Below, piece after piece: positions 51,553-59,793 of a stretch of DNA of 64,000 nucleotides; positions within the stretch are counted from its first letter, which is position 1, and the number at the start of each line of letters is the position of its first letter. Source of the stretch: a bacterium. Its GTDB lineage: Bacteria > Auribacterota > UBA6266. The stretch is taken from contig JALOBK010000001.1 in assembly GCA_023228325.1 (NCBI GenBank), positions 1,651,549-1,715,548 on the forward strand, written 5' to 3'. The notes beneath the pieces are model-generated. The model saw only the letters and a list, made by a program, of their open reading frames with translations. It searched no databases and was not told the origin of the DNA. Made by a program: the position numbers and the translations under genes.

Positions 51553-51955
51553 AGCCGATTATGTCATTGTTGGAGCTTATGCTTTGGCATTTCACGGGTA
51601 CCCGAGGTATACCGGGGATTTAGATATTCTGGTTAAAACCGATAAACCCAACGCAGAAAAGATACTTTCCGCAATCAGAGAGTTCGGTTTTGAGTCGCTG
51701 GATATTTCGCTAAACGATTTTTCTTCGCCGGGAAAAGTCGTCCAGTTGGGTGTTCCCCCTGTGCGAATAGATGTTATTACATCAATAACAGGTGTTGGCT
51801 GGGAGCGTATTTCCCCTAACAGGATTAAAGGCGAATACGGCGGTGTTCCGGTGTATTTCATCGGCAAAAGTGAATTTATCGCCAATAAAAAAGTTATCGG
51901 CAGGCATAAAGATCTGGCTGATGTTGAAGCCATTGAGAAGGAAAACAATACCTGA
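51500..51955 (+). CDS. DUF6036/MNT-like nucleotidyltransferase
   Basis: The 151-residue protein has the nucleotidyltransferase core ADYVIVGAYALAFHGYPRYT followed by GDLDILVKTDKPNAEKIL. This gives the G-[AS] helix start and the D-x-D metal pair. Later VRIDVITSITGVGWE supplies the third acidic residue, and KRHKDLADVEAIE-like GRHKDLADVEAIEKE ends the domain. Similar small transferases act as toxins or as AbiE-like modifiers of tRNA. The ATG lies inside the preceding small gene, so the two are coupled. The role is unproven. Confidence 0.75.
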   Translation: MEAQQDYKELLELLNKHKADYVIVGAYALAFHGYPRYTGDLDILVKTDKPNAEKILSAIREFGFESLDISLNDFSSPGKVVQLGVPPVRIDVITSITGVGWERISPNRIKGEYGGVPVYFIGKSEFIANKKVIGRHKDLADVEAIEKENNT

Positions 51956-52078
51956 TTCCTGCCGTTATTATTTAACTTTCTCGTAAAGCGTATCAAGAGG
52001 GCTTTTAGGCGCTTTAGACATATTTCTTCCGTGTCCTAAGTGAAACTTCGGACACAAATGAATAAAAAGGAGAAAAAC

Positions 52079-53053
52079 ATGAGTGAAACAGCCGGTAGCG
52101 CGAATGAACTGAGCATGCTTTCCAAAGATGAAATCAGCGCGCTGGAGGAAACAGTTCAATTCCACAAGACCCGGCAGGGAACAAGACTCGCATTCCATGA
52201 GTATGGAGATTTAAAGGGCCATCCGATTTTTTTCTACCACGGTACAGGTTCGCATGTGCACGGCATGCTTCTTCATAAGCCTGCTCTCAGATACGGTTTT
52301 AGGATTATCGCGCCGGATAGACCCGGTGTTGCCCAGTCGGATTTTCGTCCGGGCTGGACTATCCTTGAATACGCGCGGGATATGGCCGACCTGGCCAACA
52401 GACTTGGAATCGGCTCTTTCGGAGCCATTGGAATTTCAGGTGCCGGACCCACCCTGATGGCCAGCGCTTTTGCCATTCCCGAACGCCTGCACTGCGTGGT
52501 TGATTTAGCCTGCGCCATGCCGGTTTATGCTGACCCGGAAATGACAAAGCATCTTGGCACAGCGGACCGGTTCTATGCCAAACTCGGCACCGGGTTGCCG
52601 CTTTCTTTATTCAGATTACCGTTTTCTTTACTTGGAGTGATGCAGAGGGTAATGAAAAGCCCGAAATCGTTTGCGAAAATGTTCGACTCCAGTTTATGTC
52701 CCGCCGACAAAGAAATTTTCAAAATGGCTGATTTTCAATACCTGCTTATGCGGGATTTCCAGGAACTTTTCCGGCACGGCTCGAAAGGCCCCGCCTATGA
52801 TGCGCAGACAGTTTATAAGCAATGGGGATTCAATCTTTCAGATATAGGAATCCACATTGAGGTGTTCCAAGGGTCATCGGATAAATTTGTCCCCGCGATG
52901 TTCAGCGAATATCTGGCAAAAACCGCAAAAGATGTCAGGCTTAACATCCTCGAAGGTCAGGGGCATTTCTGTCATCTTGCCTACGGTTACCGAATGCTGA
53001 AAAAGGTAAAAGAAATTTTCTATGGGGGAAAAGATCTTCGCGCGCAAAGTTAA
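52079..53053 (+). CDS. Alpha/beta-hydrolase
   Basis: The 324-residue protein has an N-terminal lead, then the hydrolase fold. HPIFFYHGTGSHVHGML gives the oxyanion region, IIAPDRPGVAQSDF the core strand, and IGISGAGPTLMASAFAIP the nucleophile elbow G-x-S-x-G. EVFQGSSDKFVP has the acid and EGQGHFCHLAYG the catalytic histidine. The substrate is unknown. AAAGGAG lies 6 nt before ATG 52079; an upstream ATG at 52040 is out of reach of a Shine-Dalgarno. C-ending codons are more frequent than in neighbours, which suggests transfer. Confidence 0.85.
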   Translation: MSETAGSANELSMLSKDEISALEETVQFHKTRQGTRLAFHEYGDLKGHPIFFYHGTGSHVHGMLLHKPALRYGFRIIAPDRPGVAQSDFRPGWTILEYARDMADLANRLGIGSFGAIGISGAGPTLMASAFAIPERLHCVVDLACAMPVYADPEMTKHLGTADRFYAKLGTGLPLSLFRLPFSLLGVMQRVMKSPKSFAKMFDSSLCPADKEIFKMADFQYLLMRDFQELFRHGSKGPAYDAQTVYKQWGFNLSDIGIHIEVFQGSSDKFVPAMFSEYLAKTAKDVRLNILEGQGHFCHLAYGYRMLKKVKEIFYGGKDLRAQS

Positions 53054-53200
53054 CCATGGAATAACACTTCCTGCAAACAGATAATTCCTTTGATTAAAAG
53101 CCCGATATTCTGGTAAATTCATTCTGTTCATAATTTGAGAAAGATAATTAAGCGCACATTTATACAGCCTTTGAATCAGGGATTACACGGAATGTGAATT

Positions 53201-53935
53201 ATGTCTAAAGGTATATATAAGATATTTATTAAATTGTCCAAGATTTTGTCACGTAAAGGCATATATGAATTTCTCGATAAAGAATACGCGGCGATAAAAA
53301 AAGGAAACAGGGTTTTATCTGTGGGGGCGGGCGGGGATATTAACTTTCTTTTAATGAAATATGCGAAAAATAATGAGTTTGAAGTTATAACTATTGATAT
53401 AAATAAAGACAGGAACCCGGATATTATCGGAGATGTTTGCGTATATGACTTTGGCGATATGGTTTTCGATATAGTTGTTATGGGCGAGGTTTTAGAACAT
53501 TTGCACTCTCCTCATGCGGCAATTGAAAATATATACAGATCAATGAAAACGGACGGGCGGCTCATAATGACCGCTCCATTCATATTTCCTATACATGAGC
53601 GTCCCTGTGACTATTTCAGGTATACACGCTACGGCCTGGAATATTTGCTCGGAAGTTTTGAAGAAGTGAATATCAATGAGCGAAACGGATGGGGTGAGGC
53701 GGTTAACGTCCTTTTTGTAAGACATGTAATGGAAAAAAATATTTCATCACGTTTAATCGCGCCTCTGTTTATCCTTCTTGCTTTCATATGTCTTCCATTT
53801 ACGGTTCTTTTAGGCAAGCTTATCAGAACGGATTTTATTACAAGCGGATATCTGGTTTCTGCTAAGAAACCGTCCGGCAGAGCGCCGGCTCAAATAAGCA
53901 AAAACGCTCAATTGCGCAATTATTCTCAAAGGTAA
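53201..53935 (+). CDS. Class I SAM-dependent methyltransferase
   Basis: The 244-residue protein has a Rossmann SAM site VLSVGAGGDINFLLMKYAK, then EVITIDINKDRNPDIIGDVC. FDIVVMGEVLEHLHSPHAAI is the motif with the family's E-x-L-E-H stretch. A hydrophobic C-terminal segment (about 188-208, LIAPLFILLAFICLPFTVLL) suggests membrane attachment. FIFPIHERPCDYFRYTRYGL is typical of sugar- or lipid-related methyltransferases, but the acceptor is unknown. It stands alone, with gaps on both sides. Confidence 0.82.
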   Translation: MSKGIYKIFIKLSKILSRKGIYEFLDKEYAAIKKGNRVLSVGAGGDINFLLMKYAKNNEFEVITIDINKDRNPDIIGDVCVYDFGDMVFDIVVMGEVLEHLHSPHAAIENIYRSMKTDGRLIMTAPFIFPIHERPCDYFRYTRYGLEYLLGSFEEVNINERNGWGEAVNVLFVRHVMEKNISSRLIAPLFILLAFICLPFTVLLGKLIRTDFITSGYLVSAKKPSGRAPAQISKNAQLRNYSQR

Positions 53936-53986
53936 AAATTTAACCCCGGTTTTTTTTATTCATAACAGTTATGAAATAAACAAAAA

Positions 53987-54015
53987 TTGAATTATTTTTG
54001 CGCAGGCATTATAAT
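53987..54015 (+). promoter_or_regulatory. Promoter of the ferritin-like gene
   Basis: TTGAAT (53987-53992) and TATAAT (54010-54015) are 17 nt apart, about 47 nt before the start codon. An AAGGAGGG Shine-Dalgarno follows. Confidence 0.7.
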
Positions 54016-54061
54016 CTAACGGTTATCGATACTTTAATCTTAAAACAAGGAGGGAATTAAT

Positions 54062-54367
54062 ATGCCGGAATTCGGGAACCCGTTCTCGGGTTTAAAGAAA
54101 GACAGGAAAGTGACAAAGGAGGAATTAATCCGCGCAATCCGTTTTATGATAGCCGCGGAATATGAAGCGGTGCAGTTGTATATGCAGTTGGCTGAATCCA
54201 CCGATAACAAGCTTGCGCAGGATGTTTTGAAAGATATTGCCGATGAAGAAAGGGTGCACGCGGGGGAATTCTTAAGGCTTCTCAAGGAACTTGCTCCGGA
54301 TGAAGAAGGGTTCTATGCAAAAGGCGCTGAAGAAGTGGAAGAAGAAATTGAGAAAATGGGGAAATAA
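54062..54367 (+). CDS. Ferritin-like di-iron protein, encapsulin-cargo type
   Basis: The 101-residue protein consists of two helices with di-iron ligands. AIRFMIAAEYEAVQLYMQL supplies the first glutamate and DIADEERVHAGEFLRLLKEL the E-x-x-H pair. It resembles the ferritin-like domain fused to the encapsulin shell of Pyrococcus, which oxidises and stores iron. No shell gene is near, and the C-terminus (EEVEEEIEKMGK) is not a clear targeting tag. A free iron- or peroxide-handling role is therefore equally possible. A strong promoter and Shine-Dalgarno precede it. Confidence 0.82.
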   Translation: MPEFGNPFSGLKKDRKVTKEELIRAIRFMIAAEYEAVQLYMQLAESTDNKLAQDVLKDIADEERVHAGEFLRLLKELAPDEEGFYAKGAEEVEEEIEKMGK

Positions 54368-54410
54368 CCGGTTTTCCGCCGGCAGGTTACTTTCTTAGAG
54401 GAGGCTTAAC

Positions 54411-54668
54411 ATGGCGTACAAATGTCCCAGATGCGGGAAAACGGTTCAAAGAGGATATAGCGGCGGTGCTCAGGCGACCGCAGGTCTGGTCGGGGCTCTT
54501 TTCTATGCCGCTTTCGGAGCTTTTGAATGCAAAAGCTGCGGCAAAATCGCCGGGAAGGAATTTCCCTCCGCAGACAGGAAAAAAATGCTGTTCGGTTCGG
54601 TATTGCTGGTTATTGCCGGTATTGCGGTTATCATAGGGCTGATTGCTCTTTTGGCTAATATGAAATAG
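54411..54668 (+). CDS. Zinc-ribbon membrane mini-protein
   Basis: The 85-residue protein has a split zinc ribbon, YKCPRCGKTV and ECKSCGKIAGKEF (residues about 4-12 and 39-51), separated by a hydrophobic GLVGALFYAAFGAF. It ends in a membrane segment (about 60-82). GAGGAGG lies 8 nt before the ATG. I do not recognise a named family. It follows the ferritin-like gene by 43 nt and may share its promoter. Confidence 0.75.
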   Translation: MAYKCPRCGKTVQRGYSGGAQATAGLVGALFYAAFGAFECKSCGKIAGKEFPSADRKKMLFGSVLLVIAGIAVIIGLIALLANMK

Positions 54669-54699
54669 CGTCATTAATAAATAACAACGGAGTTTTTAG

Positions 54700-55386
54700 A
54701 TGAATAAGATTTTTATATTGATTACAGTATGTTTTTGCTTTTCGGCAGTTTGTTTTGCGGCAGGGGAAGATGTTGCCGAAGTAAAAGTCGGTGGCGTATC
54801 TATAAATGTGCCTCCGCCTGCAGATGGTTTCAAAGAAGTAGGTTATGACAAAAGAGAATTTTTGGAAATTGCCGTTCCTCCCAACAACCGCCTGCTCAGC
54901 GCTTTTCTGACCGAAGAAGACCTTAAAAAATTCGGGACCGAACAACTGGAATATCTTTCGCGTTATATGATGCTGCAGGTAGCCCGCGGCGCCGAATACA
55001 TGTCCTGCGGACCGGAAGATTTCAAAATTGTTATTGAAAGTATGTCGGAAGCGATGAGCCAGGGCATGAAGGATACAATAGATGAAGCCAATGCCGAAAT
55101 ATCAAGACGCTTGAAAGCGCTTAATGTTGATGAGGTAAAGCTTGATAAACCTGAAATGCTCGGGCAAATATTTTCGATTACGGACGCGGCAGCTTTCGCA
55201 ATGGTGATGTCCGTCAAAGAAGGGGCAAGAACGACAAAAATGATTTGCGGCCTTTGTACTATCAGGGTAAAAAGCAAACTACTTTTTGCGTATGTTTATT
55301 CCGAGTACAAAGATGAAGCTTCGGTAGACTGGGTCTGTAAAACCACCGAAAACTGGGCTAAGGCGCTGTTAAACGCCAACCAGTAG
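54700..55386 (+). CDS. Exported protein of unknown function
   Basis: The 228-residue protein has a signal peptide (MNKIFILITVCFCFSAVCFA, cut before AGEDV). The mature part includes VGGVSINVPPPADGFKEVGY, a helix-rich middle (EAMSQGMKDTIDEANAEISR) and a C-terminal beta segment TTKMICGLCTIRVKSKLLFA. This layout resembles secreted proteins described only as hypothetical. It stands 20 nt before hydF. That link is positional only. Confidence 0.7.
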   Translation: MNKIFILITVCFCFSAVCFAAGEDVAEVKVGGVSINVPPPADGFKEVGYDKREFLEIAVPPNNRLLSAFLTEEDLKKFGTEQLEYLSRYMMLQVARGAEYMSCGPEDFKIVIESMSEAMSQGMKDTIDEANAEISRRLKALNVDEVKLDKPEMLGQIFSITDAAAFAMVMSVKEGARTTKMICGLCTIRVKSKLLFAYVYSEYKDEASVDWVCKTTENWAKALLNANQ

Positions 55387-55406
55387 AAGAAACATCAGGG
55401 AAATAC

Positions 55407-56681
55407 ATGGCGATACTGGTTGAGAGAGACAATATAGGTATTTTCGGCAAGATGAATTCCGGAAAAAGCAGCGTGATGAACCTTATTACGCAGCAGGAAA
55501 CATCCATTGTCGATTCTACGCCCGGGACCACTTCCGATACCAAGAATTCTTTGTTTGAGATACACGGGGTAGGGCCGGTGAAACTTTTTGATACAGCCGG
55601 CGCAGATGAAAATTCGGCTCTCGGAAGCAAGAAAAGAAAAAAAGTGTTTACCGACCTGAAGGAATGCGACCTGGTATTGCTCATCATAGACCCGTCGGCG
55701 GAAGATTTCCGCACAGAACATACTCTTATAGAAGAAGCCAGAGCCCAGGACAAACAGGTTCTCGTGCTTTATAATATATTCCGTCCGGCAGATGAAAAGA
55801 GAATCGATAAAATCGAAAAAGAACTGCCTTCTCTCAAATTCTATAGAAAATTAAAGGTTATCGCCGTTGACAGGGCATACAGGCAGAAACTTCTGGATTT
55901 CATAATAAAAAATTTCGACTCCCGGAATAAAAAGGTTCCTTTGCTTCCTTTTCTCGAAAAAGATGAATATTATGTGCTTATAATACCGATGGATGAAGAA
56001 ACTCCCCCCGGAAGGTATCTCAGGCCTCAGGCTATGGTCGAAGAATACATTACCCGCAACTGGGCTTATCCTGTTTCTTTCAGGATGGATTTAGGGAAAG
56101 CAAGGGATAAGAACAGGGAAATATCTGAAAAAGAATATGAACGCTTTATGTCTGTAATAAACGGTTTGGCCAAACGGCCCAAAGCCATTATTACCGATTC
56201 CCAGGCAATGGACATAATGAATGGCTGGTGCCCCGATGATATCCGCCTTACGACATTTTCAATCACTATGATTAACTATATGAGCAGAGGCCGGCTGGAC
56301 AACTTTGTTAAAGGTCTTGATGTTATGGATAAACTGGAAAAAGGGGATAGTATCCTTATAGCTGAAGCTTGTAACCATTCGCGCATAGGCGAAGATATCG
56401 GAACAGTCCAGATACCTGAGTATTTGAAAAAAGCCATTCCCGGTATTGTTATCGAACATGCTTTCGGCAGGGAGCTCCGGGAAGAGAAAACCTTGTTAAA
56501 TTACAGGCTTGTTATACACTGCGGAGGATGTATGATAAGCCCTCAGCAAGTGGCGTCGAGAATAAGAGATCTTGAAAATATAGGAGTTCCGTTTACCAAT
56601 TACGGGCTTTTTCTTGCTTATATGCAGGGCAGAAAAGCTCTATCAAGAGTTATTGAACCCTGGGGCCTGAAAATTCACTGA
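55407..56681 (+). CDS. hydF: [FeFe]-hydrogenase maturation GTPase HydF
   Basis: HydF is the scaffold and GTPase that assembles the di-iron subcluster of [FeFe]-hydrogenase from products of HydE and HydG. The 424-residue protein has a P-loop GIFGKMNSGKSSVMNLITQQ (residues 12-31) and the D-x-x-G motif FDTAGADE. Its C-terminal FeS-cluster ligands are C-x-H in EACNHSRIG (near 321) and HCGGC (near 371-375). The usual N-K-x-D guanine motif reads YNIFRPAD, an oddity. hydE, hydG and the hydrogenase are outside the window. Its presence implies anaerobic hydrogen metabolism. Confidence 0.93.
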   Translation: MAILVERDNIGIFGKMNSGKSSVMNLITQQETSIVDSTPGTTSDTKNSLFEIHGVGPVKLFDTAGADENSALGSKKRKKVFTDLKECDLVLLIIDPSAEDFRTEHTLIEEARAQDKQVLVLYNIFRPADEKRIDKIEKELPSLKFYRKLKVIAVDRAYRQKLLDFIIKNFDSRNKKVPLLPFLEKDEYYVLIIPMDEETPPGRYLRPQAMVEEYITRNWAYPVSFRMDLGKARDKNREISEKEYERFMSVINGLAKRPKAIITDSQAMDIMNGWCPDDIRLTTFSITMINYMSRGRLDNFVKGLDVMDKLEKGDSILIAEACNHSRIGEDIGTVQIPEYLKKAIPGIVIEHAFGRELREEKTLLNYRLVIHCGGCMISPQQVASRIRDLENIGVPFTNYGLFLAYMQGRKALSRVIEPWGLKIH

Positions 56682-56719
56682 TTTCCGTCTGTGAAAATCG
56701 TTTACAATAACATTTTATG

Positions 56720-56749
56720 TTGACTTACTGTCCGGCATGGGTATATACT
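56720..56749 (+). promoter_or_regulatory. Promoter before the nitronate monooxygenase leader
   Basis: TTGACT (56720-56725) and TATACT (56744-56749) are 18 nt apart. A 120-nt leader with a terminator-like hairpin follows. Confidence 0.65.
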
Positions 56750-56802
56750 ATTGCTTAAATATTAAATATATAAAGTAGTATTTGAAAGAAAAGAGGTTTT
56801 AA

Positions 56803-56841
56803 AACCGCAAGGCGTTAGAACGTTCGCTTTGTGGGTTTTTT
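56803..56841 (+). promoter_or_regulatory. Terminator-like hairpin in the leader (attenuator or hydF terminator)
   Basis: AACCGCAAGGCG pairs with CGCTTTGTGGGTT (one bulge, G-U pairs allowed) around TTAGAACGTT. Six T end at 56841. It lies after the promoter and 36 nt before the next gene, so it may control read-through. It could also be the hydF terminator. Confidence 0.6.
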
Positions 56842-56876
56842 GTATTCACCGAAGATTATAACGGAGAAAATAAATA

Positions 56877-57986
56877 ATGACAAACTGTTTAAAACCACTG
56901 ATATTGGGCGACCTGAAAATAGATATTCCTTTGGTTCAGGGGGGGATGGGCGTGAGGGTTTCCACTGCTCCTTTAGCCGGCGCGGTCGCGAATTGCGGAG
57001 CAGTCGGCACTATAGCCGGTGTGGGACTTGCGGATGAAGAAGATTGCATCGGCAGAGATAATTTTTTCAGGTCCTCCAGACAGGCGCTTGTCGATGAGAT
57101 ACATAAAACAAGAGATTTGACCAAAGGTGTTATCGGCGTCAATCTTATGGTGGCTCTTACAAATTATGAAGATCTGGCGAGAGCTGCTGCCCGGGAAGAT
57201 ATAAATTTTATTGTTTCCGGGGCGGGTTTGCCGCTGAAACTGCCTGAGTTTACTCTCGGAACAGATGTAAAGCTTATACCCATAGTTTCATCCGGAAGAG
57301 TCGCGGAATTAATAATAAGAACATGGAAAAAAAGATATAACCGCGTTCCTGACGCGATAGTTATTGAAGGCCCTCTTGCCGGCGGCCACCTGGGATATAA
57401 ATTTGAAGAACTTGAATCTGATAAGGCCGATAATCTGGACCATATACTGGTTGAAGTCCTTAAAATAACCGGTGACTCGTCCTTAAAAATACCAATTATT
57501 GTGGGAGGCGGTATTTTTGACGGTAATGATATTGCCCGGGTTCTGAATCTTGGGGCGAGCGGAGTCCAGATGGGCACAAGGTTTGTTACTACTAATGAAT
57601 GTTCTGTTTCAAATGAGTTTAAGCAGGCTTATCTCAATGCCAGTGAAAAAGATACTACAATAATTAAAAGCCCCGTAGGGTTACCCGGAAGGTCGATAAA
57701 AACTAAATTTATTGATGATTTGCTGAAAGGCATTAAAGCGCCGTTTGAATGCAAGTTTAAGTGTCTTAAAACATGTGACCCGAAAACCGCCCCTTATTGT
57801 ATTGCCAAGGCGATGGTGAACGCGTTTAAAGGCAAGATAGACGACTCAGTCGTATTTGCCGGCAGCAGTGTTTTTAAGATAAAAAAGATTATTTCAGTTA
57901 AAGAATTAATCAATGAATTGATTTCCGAAACGTGCGCCGCTTTAGCTCCAAAAAATGCAGTGACTGCCCAAGTTTTTTCTTCCTAA
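56877..57986 (+). CDS. Nitronate monooxygenase / FMN-dependent 2-nitropropane dioxygenase family
   Basis: The 369-residue TIM-barrel enzyme starts IPLVQGGMGVRVSTAPLAGA, the FMN-binding opening of the family. VIGVNLMVALTNYEDLARAA, VIEGPLAGGHLGYKFEE with the catalytic histidine, and LGASGVQMGTRFVTTNECSV follow. It is closest to the class that includes enoyl-ACP reductase-like FabK relatives, so oxidation of nitronates is only one possibility. CKFKCLKTCDPKTAPYCIAK in the C-terminal part is cysteine-rich and unusual. A GGAG site lies 11 nt before the ATG. Confidence 0.85.
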   Translation: MTNCLKPLILGDLKIDIPLVQGGMGVRVSTAPLAGAVANCGAVGTIAGVGLADEEDCIGRDNFFRSSRQALVDEIHKTRDLTKGVIGVNLMVALTNYEDLARAAAREDINFIVSGAGLPLKLPEFTLGTDVKLIPIVSSGRVAELIIRTWKKRYNRVPDAIVIEGPLAGGHLGYKFEELESDKADNLDHILVEVLKITGDSSLKIPIIVGGGIFDGNDIARVLNLGASGVQMGTRFVTTNECSVSNEFKQAYLNASEKDTTIIKSPVGLPGRSIKTKFIDDLLKGIKAPFECKFKCLKTCDPKTAPYCIAKAMVNAFKGKIDDSVVFAGSSVFKIKKIISVKELINELISETCAALAPKNAVTAQVFSS

Positions 57987-58000
57987 AAACAGATCCTGTA

Positions 58001-58048
58001 TTGACAGAATAGCCCAACGGGTGTATAGTAGTATATCTGAGTATACTC
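58001..58048 (+). promoter_or_regulatory. Promoter and palindromic operator of the GntR/LacI regulator
   Basis: TTGACA (58001-58006) and TATAGT (58024-58029) are 17 nt apart. The perfect palindrome GAGTATACTC (58039-58048) lies just at or after the start of transcription, so the regulator may repress its own gene. Confidence 0.7.
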
Positions 58049-58071
58049 TATTATAAGTTAAGGAGGCTATT

Positions 58072-59163
58072 TTGATAGACAAAACTTCACATGTTCCTTT
58101 TTACCAGCAAGTTAAGAAATCTATTGAGGGAAGAGTAAAATCCGGCAGGCTTAAACCCGGAGATAGCATAGAATCTGAAAAAAGTCTTTGTAAGATATAC
58201 AATGTCAGCCAGATAACCATAAGGAAAGCAATTTCTGATCTTGTAAATATGGGTATTCTTTACAGGGTGCCCGGAAAAGGAACATTTCTTGCGTCTTTGA
58301 GTGAAAAAAGCAAGAGCCCGTTTTTGCTTAAAACGAATAATATCGGTTTTGTTATCTCCAGGGAACACCATCCGGCTTTTTCCAATCCATTTTACTCGTT
58401 TGTATTCAGAGGTGTTGAATCGGAAGCGAGAGCGCACGGATATAACCTTTTTTATCAGCTTTTGGACCAGAACATAATTGCCGACATATCGAATTTTAAA
58501 CTGGCAAGTGAAAATAAAGTGGATGGACTGCTTCTTGTGGGAGAAATACCTCATAATTTTATTATGGACATTAAAGATAAAGGAATACCTCTGGTGCTTG
58601 TCGACCATTATATAAATGATGCGGGGCTGGATTCAGTTGTGACCGAAAATGAAAAAGGCGCGTATCAGGTAGTCAAATATTTAATAGACCTGGGACACAG
58701 AAAAATAGGTTTTTGGGGAGCTTCGCTCGACCATGGCACTTTTATGGAGAGGTTTAAAGGCTATAAGAAAGCTTTATCTGATTATGGCATCAAGTTCTCG
58801 GAAGATCTTATAGAAACAGTGTTGTTGATTGAAAATGACATTATTGTGGATAAGATGTTTAAATCGGAGAATATGCCGACTGCTGTTTTCGCATGTAATG
58901 ACCTTGTCGCGATTAAAGTGATGTCCGCGTTGCAGGATCAGGGTCTGAAGGTGCCGGGTGATATAAGCATTGCCGGTTTTGATGATATCGAATTGAGTTC
59001 GCAGATCAGGCCTCCATTAACTACGGTTCGTGTCCAGAGAGAGCAGATGGGGGTTCTGGCGGTAAAAAAATTAATTAAAAACATAGAAAAAAAGAATAAT
59101 AAGAGCGAGAAAACTGTTTTGACCACAGAGCTTATGGTGAGACAGTCATGCAGAGCTATTTAA
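58072..59163 (+). CDS. GntR-headed LacI-type sugar-responsive regulator
   Basis: The 363-residue protein joins a GntR winged helix (about 1-75, VPFYQQVKKSIEGRVKSGRL and SQITIRKAISDLVNMGILYR) to a periplasmic-binding-like effector domain (about 88-360). The latter has NIGFVISREHHPAFSNPFYS, GLLLVGEIP, GHRKIGFWGASLDHGTFMER and PTAVFACNDLVAIKVMS. This is the AraR-like layout that responds to sugars. The start is TTG 58072, 6 nt after AAGGAGG. It stands before a secreted binding-protein gene that may be its target. Confidence 0.92.
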   Translation: MIDKTSHVPFYQQVKKSIEGRVKSGRLKPGDSIESEKSLCKIYNVSQITIRKAISDLVNMGILYRVPGKGTFLASLSEKSKSPFLLKTNNIGFVISREHHPAFSNPFYSFVFRGVESEARAHGYNLFYQLLDQNIIADISNFKLASENKVDGLLLVGEIPHNFIMDIKDKGIPLVLVDHYINDAGLDSVVTENEKGAYQVVKYLIDLGHRKIGFWGASLDHGTFMERFKGYKKALSDYGIKFSEDLIETVLLIENDIIVDKMFKSENMPTAVFACNDLVAIKVMSALQDQGLKVPGDISIAGFDDIELSSQIRPPLTTVRVQREQMGVLAVKKLIKNIEKKNNKSEKTVLTTELMVRQSCRAI

Positions 59164-59177
59164 CAAAGGAGGATTTA

Positions 59178-59753
59178 ATGAAGCGGTTTTTCGGTTGGAT
59201 TGCGGTTATGTTTATTGTTACAGCTTTCGCAGGCGCTTTATCGGCGGAAGAATATATCTGGGAAGGATTTGAAGGCGGTGTTATATGGGTGCCTGTGGAA
59301 TGGGAGAATACCGGCGGCGCAGAGCTTTCAAAAAGTTCCGATCAGGTTAGCGAAGGTAAAAATGCTTTGAAGGTTGATATTATCGAGGAATCGGAAGACT
59401 GGAGAGAGAAAGTAGGTTTTTCGCGCGAAGATTATTTGAATCTTGAAGGGACAAAGATAATAATGGATATCTACTGCCCGTATCCTTTCGGGTACTCCGT
59501 CTCTCTGGGGTTTGATGCAGGGCCTGAGTGGACATATTATGAAACACCGCGTATCGCTCTTTCGCAGGGCTGGAACAAAAACATTACTTTTGATATGACT
59601 AAAGATGATTTCAAATGTAAAGCCAGCGACTGGCAATATAACCAAAAGCTTGAAGACAAAAATTCAGTAAAGAAAATACATGTATTGATTTACAGGCCCG
59701 CTAAACTTGAGCCTCAGGTTGTTTATGTCGATAACATAAGGCTGGCGAAATAG
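59178..59753 (+). CDS. Secreted beta-sandwich (carbohydrate-binding-like) protein
   Basis: From ATG 59178 the product has 191 residues with a signal peptide (FFGWIAVMFIVTAFAGALSA). The mature part is a single jelly-roll-like domain. It has SEGKNALKVDIIEESEDWRE, LEGTKIIMDIYCPYPFGYSV and the ending VYVDNIRLAK, the common last strand of CBM4/9/11-like modules. No catalytic domain is attached. AAAGGAGG lies 6 nt before the ATG. It follows the GntR/LacI regulator by 14 nt, so it may be sugar-induced. The ligand is unknown. Confidence 0.8.
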   Translation: MKRFFGWIAVMFIVTAFAGALSAEEYIWEGFEGGVIWVPVEWENTGGAELSKSSDQVSEGKNALKVDIIEESEDWREKVGFSREDYLNLEGTKIIMDIYCPYPFGYSVSLGFDAGPEWTYYETPRIALSQGWNKNITFDMTKDDFKCKASDWQYNQKLEDKNSVKKIHVLIYRPAKLEPQVVYVDNIRLAK

Positions 59754-59793
59754 TTTGTATTGAATAAAGGTAAAAAAGGGCAGAAGATAAAAG

